Positions 10,530 through 23,261 of a stretch of 64,000 nt of DNA are shown here, piece by piece. A model generated the notes under the pieces. The model was given only the letters and a program-made list of their open reading frames with translations. It was not told where the DNA came from and ran no database searches. The stretch is from assembly GCA_047495785.1 (NCBI GenBank), contig JBLDXI010000001.1, forward strand, positions 2,790,001 through 2,854,000, in the 5' to 3' direction. The DNA is from Lepidodermella squamata (taxonomy: Eukaryota; Gastrotricha). Position 1 is the stretch's first letter, and every line of letters starts with the position of its first letter. The translations under genes were made by a program, and so were the position numbers.

Positions 10530-10808
10530 TCATAAATATTCCCATGAAAATGATTGCGAATTGCCAGAATGCGCATGTGAAATCCCAAGATAACCTTTTA
10601 GTTTGCAGGACGGCAATGCCTTTGTCACTCTCGCGCTTCCTTCATGGTCGACATCTGTTGAAACACCAAAACATGACGGTATATCTTTGGCGTCATCATG
10701 TTCTTGGAAATGATTGCTGATTAATTTTGAAAGAGCTAGAGAAATAAAATTAACTTGCACAATAAAAATGATAGAAATTAGAAGAGATGAGTGAACAAAA
10801 GTACGCAT
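10530..10808 (-). CDS. Doubtful small secreted protein (92 residues)
   Basis: The open frame begins with a very hydrophobic segment (HSSLLISIIFIVQVNFISLALS) that would serve as a signal peptide. The rest is a hydrophilic chain with only two cysteines, and no known domain is recognised. It begins with ATG and ends with TGA inside the flank of the hAT-like remnant. There is no clear intron, and codon use gives little support. It may be a chance open frame or a lineage-specific secreted peptide. Confidence 0.25.
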   Translation of the reverse strand: MRTFVHSSLLISIIFIVQVNFISLALSKLISNHFQEHDDAKDIPSCFGVSTDVDHEGSARVTKALPSCKLKGYLGISHAHSGNSQSFSWEYL

Positions 10809-11133
10809 GTTGTTGATTACGGCAAGTTTTATTACTTGTCAGATCTTTAAATCGATACATGAACAACACAGCTGTAAAAGCATCATATTTAGCAGTAGAA
10901 TAACATCGAAGCGTAATCTTGTTGCATTGTAGCTTATAGTTTGATTAGCACGAATGCATTATTTTGATATCCGCACCTAAAATATTAATTTTTGAATAAA
11001 AATCAGCACTCAGAATGCCATTTAGCAAATCAAAACAATAAATGGATCCCAGTTAACATGTAACGAGGATAAAACTTTAAATCATCAGGGCTGTCTTGAT
11101 TTTGATTCGAATTGAGAGCATCAAGAAAATCCT
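10809..11133. other. AT-rich spacer
   Basis: Nothing recognisable is seen apart from a likely polyadenylation region of the downstream-facing PLAC8-like gene (AATAAA-type words on the minus strand near 11030). Confidence 0.4.
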
Positions 11134-11673
11134 TTAACTGCGTTGAATCGAGTCATCCAGTTCCTGAAAATAATATCGATGTTCCGATAAATTTATCAAG
11201 ATTTCGATTATAACTTACGTTCGAAATTTGCACGAGAGTGCAGCAGGCGCAGCAGAACGCTGAAAGGAAGTCCTTGCAAACGCCGCCCTAATAAACACAA
11301 ATTACTTGTAGATAGGAAACTGGAAAAGAGAAATCAAATTGAGTTACCTCGATATGGCGTTGTTCACGGACTTTCCCGCGCAGCATGGTGAGTAAAATCA
11401 AATTAGCGACCGGTACGAAGAAGAGGCAGCCACAACCGAGGCAGCTACTGCCCAACTTTTCCCACGCTTGCTGAAAAAGAATGTTTCAATGAGGTAAACC
11501 GGATAGACCTACGGTTGAGACATACCCCGAAAGGAATGCAGGGCACGCAGGCAACGCAAAGGCAGTTCTTGCAAGAGCTGCAGCAGCTACAGAATCCTTT
11601 CAATTATGAAACATAAATTAAAAAAAATGACGTTAAATTAACCTATCAACTCACCGGTCTTCCATTCAGCCAT
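11134..11673 (-). CDS. PLAC8/cornifelin-family protein A (103 residues)
   Basis: A small cysteine-rich membrane-associated protein of the PLAC8 family; members act in cell-size control, metal handling or as membrane proteins, so the role here is unknown. Exons on minus are 11673-11655, 11596-11526, 11470-11348, 11287-11219 and 11163-11134. After MAEWKTG comes FCSCCSSCKNCLCVACVPCIPFG, then a hydrophobic GSSCLGCGCLFFVPVANLIL, then CKDFLSAFCCACCTLVQISNE. This follows the family pattern of a W near the start, a CC...C...PC block, a hydrophobic middle and a final C..CC..VQ block. It ends in SIQRS. It is paralogous to the gene at 14002-14488: the third and fourth exons here have exactly the lengths (123 and 69) of that gene's second and third. 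Here a 58-base intron interrupts the Gly codon after KT, which the paralogue lacks. Confidence 0.85.
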
Positions 11674-14001
11674 TTTGTATTATTATGTTTTTAAGTTTAA
11701 GAATCGATGTTACTGTGAAAAATAGAAATGGAACAAGTAGTAGTACACTTTTCTCTTGCTAATTGGTGTGGGCTAGTGTGCTCTGAATATTCGCAATAAA
11801 GAAAAAGCTGCTGTTGTAAATACCAAAATAATATATTTTTCGAGCACTATTCTCTCCATGGCGCATGACGAGCATACACTCGCCTATACGTATAAGCTAT
11901 CTAATGCCTAATCCAGCCGGCCCGAAATATACCGCCTTATGGTGTGGAGATGGTACTGCTGTTTCCATCGCCGTAGAAAATACGCTAGCATTTAAGTACT
12001 ACAGCTACCTATATGAAAGATGATTGTTCACTGCGAATAACGCTTGGAATGCACACATGAGTGAAGCAGTATCTTCCTATATAATATTGACGGGCCTGGC
12101 GGGTGTTTTGCAGGGGCAGCGCCTATAATCTTTTGCCGAATGATAGTAATGTGGATAATAACGTGGATCACGCGGATAATAATTATGGCGATGATCGTGA
12201 GGCGGTGGTCTGATTTTTGACGGGATGAAAACAAAACAATGACCTATTCACGTGGGCGGTTATACCACACTTTTGGAATACCGGCTACAGTAGAGACAAT
12301 TAGCCTACTTTTTCATTACAGCTATGTCAAAGTGGGCGGATATTAGCCGTTTCTCAAAATAACAGAGTTTTATCATTGCTAATTAGGATTCCTTGCAATC
12401 AGAACGCGAATTTAGCAGAAAATAGAAAAATTATAATAAAAGTATGAATAATCTCAGCTGAAAGTATACAATGGTAAAAGTCCTATGCGCTTTGAGCGCC
12501 GCTAGGCAATCGGCTGTAAAAATAAAATATTATTCATGCCAATGATGATTTTGAATCTGCGTAAGCTTCGCGCCACCGTAAACTTTTAGTACGAGGGATG
12601 ACGAATTCTTTAATGGTTCGTAAAACGGTCCCTCATACAAGTAGTAGGCTAAGATAGTTTCGCATATGAGACGGTCTTACGCATGTTTTTTTACTCAGTG
12701 CAAGCTTACAGCAGCGGGAATGGAAGTATGCCTATAGGCATATCTAGAGCAAGAACTAACGTCTTCTCTCTACTGCTGTCATAATGGATCCTCGCTAGTA
12801 TTATCACAATGGGTTATATAATATACACTTTATTTATGGTTTAACAGCTGCTCGGGATGTTTTGCCCTAACATATAGGTATATAGGTACTGCATCATGCG
12901 AATACCAACCCGACATCACTTATTTCTAGCGCACTGAACACGCGCGTGCGTAAAAAGTGCGTAGGCACAGATCCTTGTATTATTATGTGTAGAAAAAAAA
13001 TGAGGTATAATAAATTGAATAATGCCGCGCGCTATAATATATCATGTTCGCAAAGCGCCCCGCCGACGTCTGGTTATATATATTATATTAAGGTTGGGAA
13101 AATTGGCCGGCCCAGGTATGCAAATATATGGAGCGGTTTATTTTATTGCTGCTTTGCGACAAAAAAACGGCTGTTCGCCGAGCTGTCGCATTCCTATATA
13201 CGTGTATAGGTATATGAAATGAGAAAAAAACAAATAATGATCAGCGGCTATTGATTTTGAGATGACAGAAAGCGATGATAGGCACGATTTTTCTCGAAAA
13301 GTAAACAACAAGGTTCCGCCGTTGGTAAAAACTTGCCGTTGAGCTTTTACTTTGAGTTTTACTATATCAGTCGTAGGTAGAAACATATTCCTGATGTCAA
13401 CTGGTTCCACATGTCCAGCATGAAAGTTTGTGAATCACGAAAGCTTCGGCGACGCATGATCGATATTCGAGGCAAATTGATTGGCGCAGAATTTCGACAA
13501 TTATTATTAGAATTATATTATAGGAATTATTTTTCGTATCGCCTTGTTCCAGTTTCCAATAGGATCAACCTTTGATTTCAGAAAAATCGTTACTTGGAGA
13601 AGAATAATAAATATTTTAGAAGTTCGGATTCGAGCAAAAATGCTTCATCTTGAAGCAGCTTTTTCTAAAAATGAAAAACCGATTTTGAAAACTCGTTAAC
13701 AAGTGTTTATTGATTCCTGAATCCAAAGCTGGTTAATTTTTTTCTCGACTTTCAAGTAGAAGATATTTGCACAAAAATGTAAACTATAGCCGAATAGCAG
13801 CAATAGGCTCTTACATATAAACATGATAATAGGTATATATATTTAGCGTAAATTCTGAGAAGAAAGCTTGTGCGAAATTCGAGTATCTCTTCCAACCATC
13901 TCTTTACAAAGCTGCTCTTAAGCTTGGGCAATATATGGCACTGCACTCCGTGGTACTAGCAAAAAACGCCTCCTTAAAAAAATCGATTTTCTACAGGTTT
14001 T
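11674..14001. other. Non-coding spacer between the two PLAC8-like genes
   Basis: About 2.3 kb of AT-rich DNA without a supported gene. It probably includes the promoter of PLAC8-like A and the 3' end of PLAC8-like B. Open frames at 12028-12234, 12946-13222, 13138-13410 and 13752-13946 lack domains or consistent splice structure. Confidence 0.5.
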
Positions 14002-14488
14002 TCAGCTGCGCTGGATGGAAACATCTTCCAATTCCTAAAATTTAGAGAATAAAAATATAAAAATATTTTCAATTTGCGGTATTTTCTTACGTTAGAAATC
14101 TGAATCAAGGTACAGCATGGGCAGCACCATGAAGCCATCAAGTCTTTGCAAACGTTGCCCTATAGGATAATTGAAGGTAATATGGCGAGTTTTCTTCGTT
14201 TCTATTGAAATTTACATCGATTCCTCGGAGCTCGCGAACTTTAGCGCGAAGAGATGTCATGAGGATGCACTGGGCAATCGGAACGCAGAAGAGAATGCCG
14301 CAACCGATGCAGCTGCTGCCCATCTTCTCCCACGAGCGCTAAGCAAAAGATCGAAATTCGTCAAAATAATTTTGATATATAGATGAATGCCTTACTCCGA
14401 AAGGAATGCATGGGCACCAGTAGACGCAGCAAAGAGTTTTGCAATTGCTGCAGCAGTTGCAGAGACCGTGCTTCCATTCAGTAGGCAT
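14002..14488 (-). CDS. PLAC8/cornifelin-family protein B (105 residues)
   Basis: Tandem paralogue of PLAC8-like A. Exons on minus are 14488-14396, 14338-14216, 14159-14091 and 14034-14002. It starts MPTEWKHGLCNCCSNCK, continues with a CVYWCPCIPFG block, a hydrophobic GSSCIGCGILFCVPIAQCIL segment and CKDLMASWCCPCCTLIQISN, and ends ELEDVSIQRS. The CPC and CPCC motifs are closer to the classical family pattern than in copy A. The first exon here is uninterrupted where copy A has an extra intron, so one intron was gained or lost after duplication. Expression and exact function cannot be read from the sequence. Confidence 0.85.
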
Positions 14489-17400
14489 TTTGGTTGCTGA
14501 GAATCAGGGAAATCTAAATAATCAACCTAAAATTGTCCTGAAATTAGAGCAATCGAAGACATTGCGAATCAGGTAGAAATGATTAAGGAAGAAATTGTAA
14601 TGATAATATTACTATGACAATAATAAACAATAATAATATTTCCAAGTGCTTATTTTTACTTAAAATAATATGTACATGTTGCTATTTGCTGCGGCCGGTG
14701 CCGTGTAGCGTGTCGCCTCAATGGCGGCATCATTATCACTACAGCAAGAAAGCATGGTCACGGTGAAAATGCATTTTTACGTAGGCTGGTGAGTAAGCGC
14801 TTGAACCAAGACACGCATGCGCTCGCTATAAGTAATATATTACATAATAAGAATATAAATAAGAACTCATCGCGTTCAGGTAACAACTACAACCATGTGC
14901 AGTCGTCAAATTTTATTTCATTTTTTTCTCCTCCATCAAAGCTTATTTTCTCATGTATTATATTATACCTTCAAGGTGAAGACTGCGCCATTTATTAGTA
15001 GACACACGCGTGTTGACTCTTAACATTTCTCGGCACACAGTCATAATGCCTGGGTTTTATTTGAGCAAAATACTAGTGCGACACTGGTCACCGGTCGACA
15101 GCTATTTTCACGGGTTTTTTTACGCAGTTGTTAAAACGCACCCGAATAATTGCGGTGCCAGTGCTTTTTTCAACGCTATTTTTTTCAATTCTTCACACTG
15201 CGCCGAAAAAACGCTATACCTACGATGAGATGGAATGATATGTCGCATTATGGCGCGGATAAAATGACAAAATATGCGTAAATCCAATAATGTGACATTC
15301 TTCAGTGGTAAGGTTGGATTAAAAGCTGGCCTATACTTCAAGATATTTTCAAGAAAATTTTGAAAGAACAAAGACTGTGTCTCTCGTTATGATTTGAAGA
15401 TATGTTGGAAATCAAATAATAATGCTGGAAAATGAAGTTTCACCATAGAAACATGAGAAATCTCGTGGAATAAAACTCGAATGATTAGCTATCGATTATA
15501 CCTATAGATTCGCCTCAAATTTCAAGTCAATACTCTACCATAGTAGGCACCAACTTTTCATGGTGAATGGTGCTATATTAGCTTCCTGAAAAAAGAGAAG
15601 TTCATCATGGAACCACTTGAAAGTCCATTTCTATCGCGCACGCTGATTTTGGTCAATCGGTCGTTACTATGACTCCGGCTTGAAACATTTTATGGTCGTG
15701 CGATCCATTACATTTTATGCAAAAAGTGTAGTTGACCAAAGTTATAATGGGGTTAACAGCCGTAGTCATTGGAAATCTTGCACCTGGTGTGGCAAGGTCA
15801 TTTTTTTATTATGGTTGGATTGCACGGCCAAAATGTTTCATGCCAGAGTCAACCGATTGACTAATCAGTGCGCCGCTAAAGTTCAACCATTTTTAGTGGT
15901 TCCACAATGTTGTGAGGCATTTCTTGATGCAGTAGGATCGCATGACATCAATTTTCTTGGTTTATCGTGGATTCCCATATCACCATTTTGTATTGTAAAT
16001 TTTCATCATTTTCATCATCCGGAGATATAGGAGCATGGCAGCAGCCTCAAAAATTAACTGCCGTAGTCGCGATATGTCCAAGTGTTCGATTGACTTTGAG
16101 CTTCAGCAGCAGCTGAGAACCCAGATTCAGATAACCGACGACCAGCGGATTGAAACTATCATTTGCCAAAGAATCAACGTTTTCCTTGAAATAAATGAAA
16201 AATGTATCATCTGCCCCAGTTTACTGTTTACGTCGCTTCCAACTGAAGGCTAATTTCCGGAGATAAGTATGTGTCATCTCAATAAAATCAAGCGTCGAAC
16301 TCGCACTCCAGTGGCCGTCGTAGACACATGGCGCCTGGTCACGAATTTTACTCTTCAAATATAACGTATATAGGTAGGCAAAGCTGGATGAAAAAAAGCC
16401 GAAAGAGTTACTGCGTAAAAATAACTTCCTACTCAAAAATACAAGAACAAGTGGATGGCAAGTGCAAATCCATAGCGGTGTGCAGCAGTTAACCGTCACA
16501 AGTGGCTAATATCGACAGAAAAGCAAAAAGGGGGACATTTTCGTGCGAAAAATACTTTTGCATGCTACTTGCCAATTAGTCTATTTTCAATCTTAGTTAT
16601 ACAAGCGTGTCGCATAATTTTAATATCGTTAGAATATTACATCACGGCTTTGGCAAGCGAAATAGCGCTTTAGTTAACTAAATTCGGGTTCCGTCTCGCT
16701 TGGTGCGCGATTTTTTTGGGGCTCATCGTAAAACGACCGCAATAACGCCTGATTATATTGGCAACGGGCTGCGTATAATTTTTTGCGTGGCGTGTTTATC
16801 GCGTTTGGAATTATTATCAGGCATCATAATTCGAGTCACCAATACCATGCGATGCTATATAGGCCCATATATTATGAAACTAATATACACCAGCGAAAAG
16901 TTGCGGCCATTTTGTCGTACTTGTTATATAGACTGGGAAATGTTTACACAATAAAAAAATACCGAGCTGGTTTTCGTATTACTATAGCTAAACACACGCA
17001 ATATAAGATGACATGGCCCACTGCAGTTCGGCCAGAAACTTTTGCGACCCCAGCTTATATTACACAGCAGCGTTCTAAAAATTAAAATAAATAATAATAT
17101 TATTATTACTTTTATCCGCCATCAGCTTTCAGCCGCTGCGCTCAAAAATCATCGGCCTGCTTCTATATATATTTCTGGGTTTTGGCAGCGGGATTTTTCA
17201 CCACCAGCTCCTCTGTAGTGATGATGTCTCTTAGACGCGGCGTATATCATGTTGACATTTTATTTAGATGCGCGCGCGACACCAGCAGATTGCTGCTGGC
17301 TGCTCCAATAAATATAGAATTTCCGGCGGAAGATGCCGTATTATTGTTTTTATTATACACGAATAATATGATATATGGCAATTATAAATGGGGGGCGATT

Positions 17401-18245
17401 CGGTTATAGGGAGTCGCTCCAGGGCGAAGTGATGCTTTTTCACACATCGACATATGCCGTACTTTTCCCCTCATCTCATTTTCATGTTTTTCTATTGTAT
17501 TATATTGCAATTTTTGTTGTATACCACCATGAACACTTTGTGTGTTTATGTACGGGGAAGAAATCAAATGCAGCAAGCAATAGCTTTTGCACTGAAAACG
17601 CTCGTGCCAACTGTCGCGCATCTCGCTCGCTTATCTTTTCGCGGAAGACTATGAACTATATATCGCAAAAAAGTGCGCGCGCGCGCAACATTGTGAGCGA
17701 GAGCGCTCACGTGGGGCACAATATGCTTGTCGTATAATATGTATTGTAGAGCTCGCGCGACAACTCGAGCCTCGAGTCCTTGGAGATGCTAGCCGGCCAA
17801 CAGACGCGGGCGCGGCTCCAGACACGCACACGCAATGAGGCTAATAGTATAACACTATATAAATTCATAATAGCATTATAGGCGAAATTTTATATAATAA
17901 TAGCGCAAAGCATATGTAGAGAAAAAACCGCGAAACAAGGACCGTTTGCAACCATCACTATTATAAAAGCGATTTTCATGTCATATGTGTATTTTCTAAC
18001 CCTTCTTTTATGATTAGTCTATATTGTGGACCGCAGAGAGAAAGAATCAAACGCCTCGTTTTCGTGAGAGTTACGTGCCAAAAATTTCCCTACACACATG
18101 ATAATATAGTAAAACCTAGCTATTCAAATTTTAGGCTGTTGTATTAATTTTCGACTGATAGCTTCCGCGATCGATTGCCTCAAACCATCGTTCCTAATTC
18201 TCAACAAAAACCGGTCAAGTTTCTGCTGCTAATCATATCAAAAAA
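14489..18245. other. Non-coding region upstream of the calmodulin-type gene
   Basis: About 3.8 kb with (AAT)n-like runs near 17090, a (GC)n run at 17674-17687 and the inverted repeat listed at 15604-15908. Open frames such as 15680-16030 and 16783-17085 overlap repeats or have no domain. Bases 18120-18245 are probably the 5'UTR of the calmodulin-type gene. Confidence 0.5.
15604..15908. repeat. Long imperfect inverted repeat (fold-back), arms of about 130 bases
   Basis: The left arm (about 15604-15735) and right arm (about 15776-15908) are inverse complements with mismatches. Matching blocks, read on the left arm, are TGGAACCACT, a GCGCACGCTGAT-type word, GTCAATCGGT, TTGAAACATTTTATGG and GTGCGATCCA; the right arm gives TGGAACCACT, GCGCACTGAT, GTCAATCGGT, CATGAAACATTTTGG and GTGCAATCCA on its complement. 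The loop is about 40 bases. RNA from either strand would fold into a long hairpin. It could be a fold-back mobile element or an inverted duplication. Confidence 0.65.
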
Positions 18246-21200
18246 ATGGTAAGTTACCCAAAGTTTACATTTGGTGGTGCTAACCGCAAAATGATGCTTG
18301 GCGTTTATAGGTGTTTAATATAAGGTAGTTTTTTATGAATATTTTGGGCCACAGTTTTCTGGCTATATACACACTGGCGCTATTTGTATCAATCATTATT
18401 CGCAGGGATAGCGATCGGATTGCGGTTTACACACCGCATCTAGCAGTTGCTGATACAGTGATCATTCAAACATAACACAAAAATAATAATAAAAAGATTT
18501 TCTTCCTATTCTGGGCAACTCGCTTAGGTATATCTAAGTGCTGTTAGCTTGGGTAATACTTACATTTTCGGACATATAATATAGCAATAACAAACCCACT
18601 AATAGTAAATGCTTCTAAAAATATTCTCCATCCTTGCGATACATATTCCGCATTTTATTTCGGGCATAAAACTGTGCGGATATGTTCATCGGCGTAAATA
18701 TACGAGTTGCTTACTTATATAGATAGACTCAGGTATTGCCGATATGATTTTACACGCGTCACCTTATTTGTTGCTGTTATCATCATCTGATATCTCAGTT
18801 TTAAAAACCGCAAATTCTCTTAAAAGCCGGTACATTTCGTGCTCGCTCGACCATCCTTTTGTTTTTGTTACGGACAATTTGATCCGCCTGCGGAATCCGA
18901 AACTTTTACTAATTCGATTGTGTATTGTGTTTAGCTATTCCTTTTATCACGCGCCTCAAGATGATAGCATTTGCTCGATTTATAATAATAATAATAATAA
19001 TAATGATTGTTACTCAGAGGCAGCGAAAACACGCCCCCTATTTAAAAATAATCGATAAAATTTAAGATAATTTTATTATTGAAAATCTTAGGTGTAAATA
19101 ACGTAAGACTATTGACTTGGATTGCCTGGATTGTGTATATGTGTAATTCCGTGCGTGATTTTTTTTGCCCAGGCACCGATAAAGCTATAGCACAATTTTG
19201 CATCCTAATAAGCCCTGTTTCTGATAACAAAAAATTTCAAATGGTCGTAGATTTGTTTAGTAAATTTTTTTGCGGCTTTCTTTTGTGTGTATGTGCGCAA
19301 TGATGATGATGATGTCGACGAGGGTAGTAGTTTTTCGCCGCCCGCGTTTTACAACTTTCTACTACAAGTACTTATAGGAGGCGCTCGTACACAATAGCGA
19401 TGAGTTTAAATTTGCCGAAATAATAGATGACACAAAAATAAGATAGAGGCTTTTCTCGCGCGCGTGCGCGTCACATATTACGGGTCTGCTTCTGACAAGC
19501 AGCGCGTATTCGGATATATTGTAATACGATAAAAATGATAGTTGCCGGCTATTTTTCAAAAAGTTAGCGCGCCCTGTCATGACGCATTTCACTCACATAG
19601 ACGGCCCCACATCGAAGAAAGGCGATAGGAATAAAAAATAGATTTTTGCAATATATATAGTCATATACTTTGCTCTTATATAGCCGCTTCTGTTACATAT
19701 ATAAAGCCAATATTTTATTTTTTTTCATTTATCTAGAGCCCGAGCTTCCCCCTTATTAATACTCTGATAATAGCGCCGCCGTTGTTAAGCCACGTTACGG
19801 CCGAAATGTATATATTCGCCAGGGACAAAAGTTGCGGCAAATTTGTTGTTTTATTTTCGTCATTTGAATATCTGGCTCTTTTTCCGTCATTCGAAGCCGA
19901 TAATTTACCAATATAACGGACCTTCTGAAAAATCATAGCAGTAAGGAAACGGCTCCGGTTTCTTAATTTCATGCTTCCGAATTTGGATCACGATGATTGA
20001 CAGTAGAATTATTATTATTGTTAAAGGCATCTTGAGAATTGTCAACGTGACAGCCGCTCGAAAGGCCGGCCATTGTCATACCAATCAGATTTTTCGGCCG
20101 CATTTTTGTTTTGCCTGGCGCTAGGAAAAATAATGCCGCTGTATTATACTATTTTCCTCCTATTTTTTTACGTGCACCAAAACGGCTGCTTTTTTACTAG
20201 TTACCGATGAAAAATACAAGAGTCGCAATTAAAATGATTAATTATTTTCCTTTTAGCGTTAGTTTTTTCCTTACCTTTCATTCCCCTTTAAATCAGGCTC
20301 TTTCTACCGCGTTTTTTTTCATTCTTCATTTATGTTTTAATAGGCGAGGCCTGATAGAAATAATTTATTGAAAACCATGTCATTTGAGCGTTTTTGATCG
20401 GAGGAAAAAAAAATTACGCGCAACCAGCTGGCTATTATGGACCTTATTCATTAGTAATAGCCGTTAAGAGGTTGCCTTTTTTACCTCTCTCTCTCCCTCT
20501 CGCTCGAAAAACTCTTAATTATTACAACCAGCATTTTATAGCAACGCGACTCGCTCCGACTTTTCAACGACGTTTCATAAAAAGGAAATAACGTCTGCCG
20601 ACAGCTTTGCTTTCCGATAATAATCGTTATCGCGTTCTCGATCGTGTAATACAGGAAAAGCGAAAAATTTATTATCGCCAGATGAGTAGAGGTAGACAGC
20701 ACGACTCTAACGACGGCAAACAGGTAAAAAGCTCATTTTTTAATAAGAATTTCACTCAAGATTTTTTTGTCTATAAATTGTGAACAATTTCTCGGGCGCT
20801 ACTTTTGACACTGATGCGTTTTGTACCCAAGCCAGTTAAATAAATTATCGATTATTTTTTTTTGGCTGCACAAATTTGGTGCTAATTTGCGAGTTAAAAA
20901 CTAGAAGGAGCCTTCTCTATTGTATTAAGCGAAAATCGAGCGTGATCATTGTTCTTGCCGTGTATTATTTAAGAATTAATCCCGCCTTGTCGCCTTGATC
21001 GTCGCGCCGCGAAAGCGTTGCCATCGCCCACGAAATGTAAACAAAATTTTTGGCTGATGGCTGACGGCTGAAAAACGCGCACCGAATGATCGACAGGTGT
21101 GTGTGCGTTTTGTTAAAAATGTCGACACGCGGTTAATAATTATTATTGTTGTTGCTGCGGTCGATTCTCGTCGCCCTATATGCACACCAAATTTTACGCT

Positions 21201-23261
21201 AATAATATTAACGGTTTTTTTTGCATGGAAGAACAAAATTTTTATAGGGTGACTACAACAAAACTGGCCCGATTATCAGTTTATTGCATGCTGTGTGTAA
21301 AAGCGCGCGTATTATGTGCGAGACAGGGGGAAAAATACGCGCTATACTTGCATTAGGCCGCGGTGGAAAAAGGTAGATATGCTAAATATTGGCGCTGGCG
21401 AATCATCGATTGGCGCGTTTTTGTCGCTCGACGGCCGTTCGATAAAGACACACTGCTGTTGACTGACAAAGCATTGGGCACAGCGGCAGCACGGCGACGG
21501 CTCGATATTACGCGCTATATATATTTTCAAGTATTATATATATTGATAGTAATAATAATAATGATAGCAGTAAAAAATACGCTGGCAATCTATACTTACG
21601 GGGACACCGAAGAATTGACAACGCCAACAGCAGCCGCACACATGCAAAACGCTGGCTGGGCACATGGCACATCCCTGATATAATAAAAATATTGCATTAT
21701 ACCTACCTATATGCCTCTGCGCGAATATATCGCGCCTAAGCGCATGCAGGCGAGGTACACACTGCTGGCAGAAAAAGTCTACCAAAAACGCGAGGAATTT
21801 TTTTTCCTACCTTTTTATGTGCGCGCAATTATTGCACTGAAAATCATAATTATTAGTTTTTATAATGATCAACAGCAGAAAATCGGCGAGGCACGCCGCT
21901 GCGATTGTTTAACAAGCGAAACTGTCCATCATTGTTATATTAGCAAAGACTTTCAATAACTTGATCGACCAGGAGATAAAATCACACTTAATCATAACTG
22001 TACTGGTGTCATTTATAGGGTGATTTTTTTATATACCCGTGGCACCTGGGCTTAGCGACAAGGCAACCAGCCGGCTATCACTCCCTAGACCTGCTGCTTT
22101 CTATTGAATATAGTAAAATCGTCCAACTTCAATACGTTGTCGACTCTCTTTTTTGCTGCTGGATATTGTCGTTATCGTAATCCAATAAAAATAATCCGTG
22201 TCAAAAGGCTGCCAACAATTTTTAAATAGCTTCAATATCAAATAAGGCATGGTTAGCACCACCACATTCACCGCTGTTAATTTCCGATTATTTCAATTAA
22301 CAATTTTGTTTTCTTCTCCAGGCCGATAAGGTGGAATACGCTGAACCCTCAGAAAACAAGCTCGAAGGTAAGGCGAAATTCTAGGAGTTGGAATATTTTA
22401 AAACCTTTTTTCTTTATTTTTAGAATATCGAGAAGCTTTCTCGTTGTTCGACAAAGGTAAGGATTATTTTCGGCAGTTTTCTGTTACTTCGATTGGGTTC
22501 AAATTCAAGCTGTTGGAGAATTTAAGCTCAAATAGGTTTCGGAAGATTTTAAGCGGAATTTTCGTAAATTTCAAGCTCGCGTCCTCATTTTTCTTTGGAA
22601 CAGATCGTTCTCAGAGCTGCTTTTTATAGAAATTACGATGCTTCAGAGTTTCTGTCCAGTCTATTAAAGGTCCATTAGATCCAGACTTTAGAACAGGAAT
22701 CTATATATATAAAGTTTAGCCACTTTTCACGACTCGGATATTTGAAATTAATTTTTGAAATCAGTTCGAAAGGCTGTTTTTCCATTTATAAATGCGAGTT
22801 CGCTTTTTGTTGTTAATTAGACGGTGATGGAAGGATAACGGCTCAAGAGCTTGGCGTTGTGATGCGCTCGTTAGGTCAAGATCCGACCGACGACGAACTT
22901 CGCGACATGATCCAGGAGGTGGACGACGACGGCAACGGCACGATCGACTTCGACGAATTCGTGAAAATGATGCAAAAGAAGGAGCAGGACCTCACGAAAG
23001 AGGAAGAACTACAACGGGCGTTTGCAATGTTCGACAAGGACGGCAACGGGCTCATAAGTGCAGCTGAACTCAAAGAAGTGATGCACAAGCTCGGTGAGCG
23101 GTTAACAGACGAAGAAATTCGTGATATGATTCACGAGGCCGACATCGACGGTGATGGTGAAGTGAACTTCCAAGGTAGGAAATTTGAAAAATTCCATCCT
23201 ATCGGATTTTTAATGTCGAATTTTTTCCCTAGAATTCTTGCGGATGATGAACGAAAAGTGA
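18246..23261 (+). CDS. Calmodulin-type EF-hand protein (154 residues)
   Basis: A calcium sensor with four intact EF-hand loops: [36 protein letters not shown] and [12 protein letters not shown]. Exons are 18246-18248, 22322-22367, 22424-22456, 22821-23174 and 23233-23261, all in phase. The first coding exon is only the ATG, followed by GTAAGT. An intron directly after the start codon is a known feature of calmodulin genes, but the 4.07-kb link was inferred from phase and signals only. The protein is clearly diverged from animal calmodulin: the N-terminus [21 protein letters not shown] replaces ADQLTEEQIAEFKEAF, and the linker is [12 protein letters not shown]. It is probably a calmodulin-like paralogue rather than the canonical gene; troponin C is less likely because all loops are complete and the length is near calmodulin. 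The EF-hand exons are certain (about 0.95); the first exon is less so. Confidence 0.75.
18981..19004. repeat. (TAA)n microsatellite
   Basis: Seven to eight TAA units in the large first intron of the calmodulin-type gene. Similar shorter runs occur near 17095, 21550 and 34421-34441. Confidence 0.85.

Noticed and set aside
15680-16030. 116-codon plus-strand frame
   Set aside because: It runs through both arms of the inverted repeat and has no recognisable domain.
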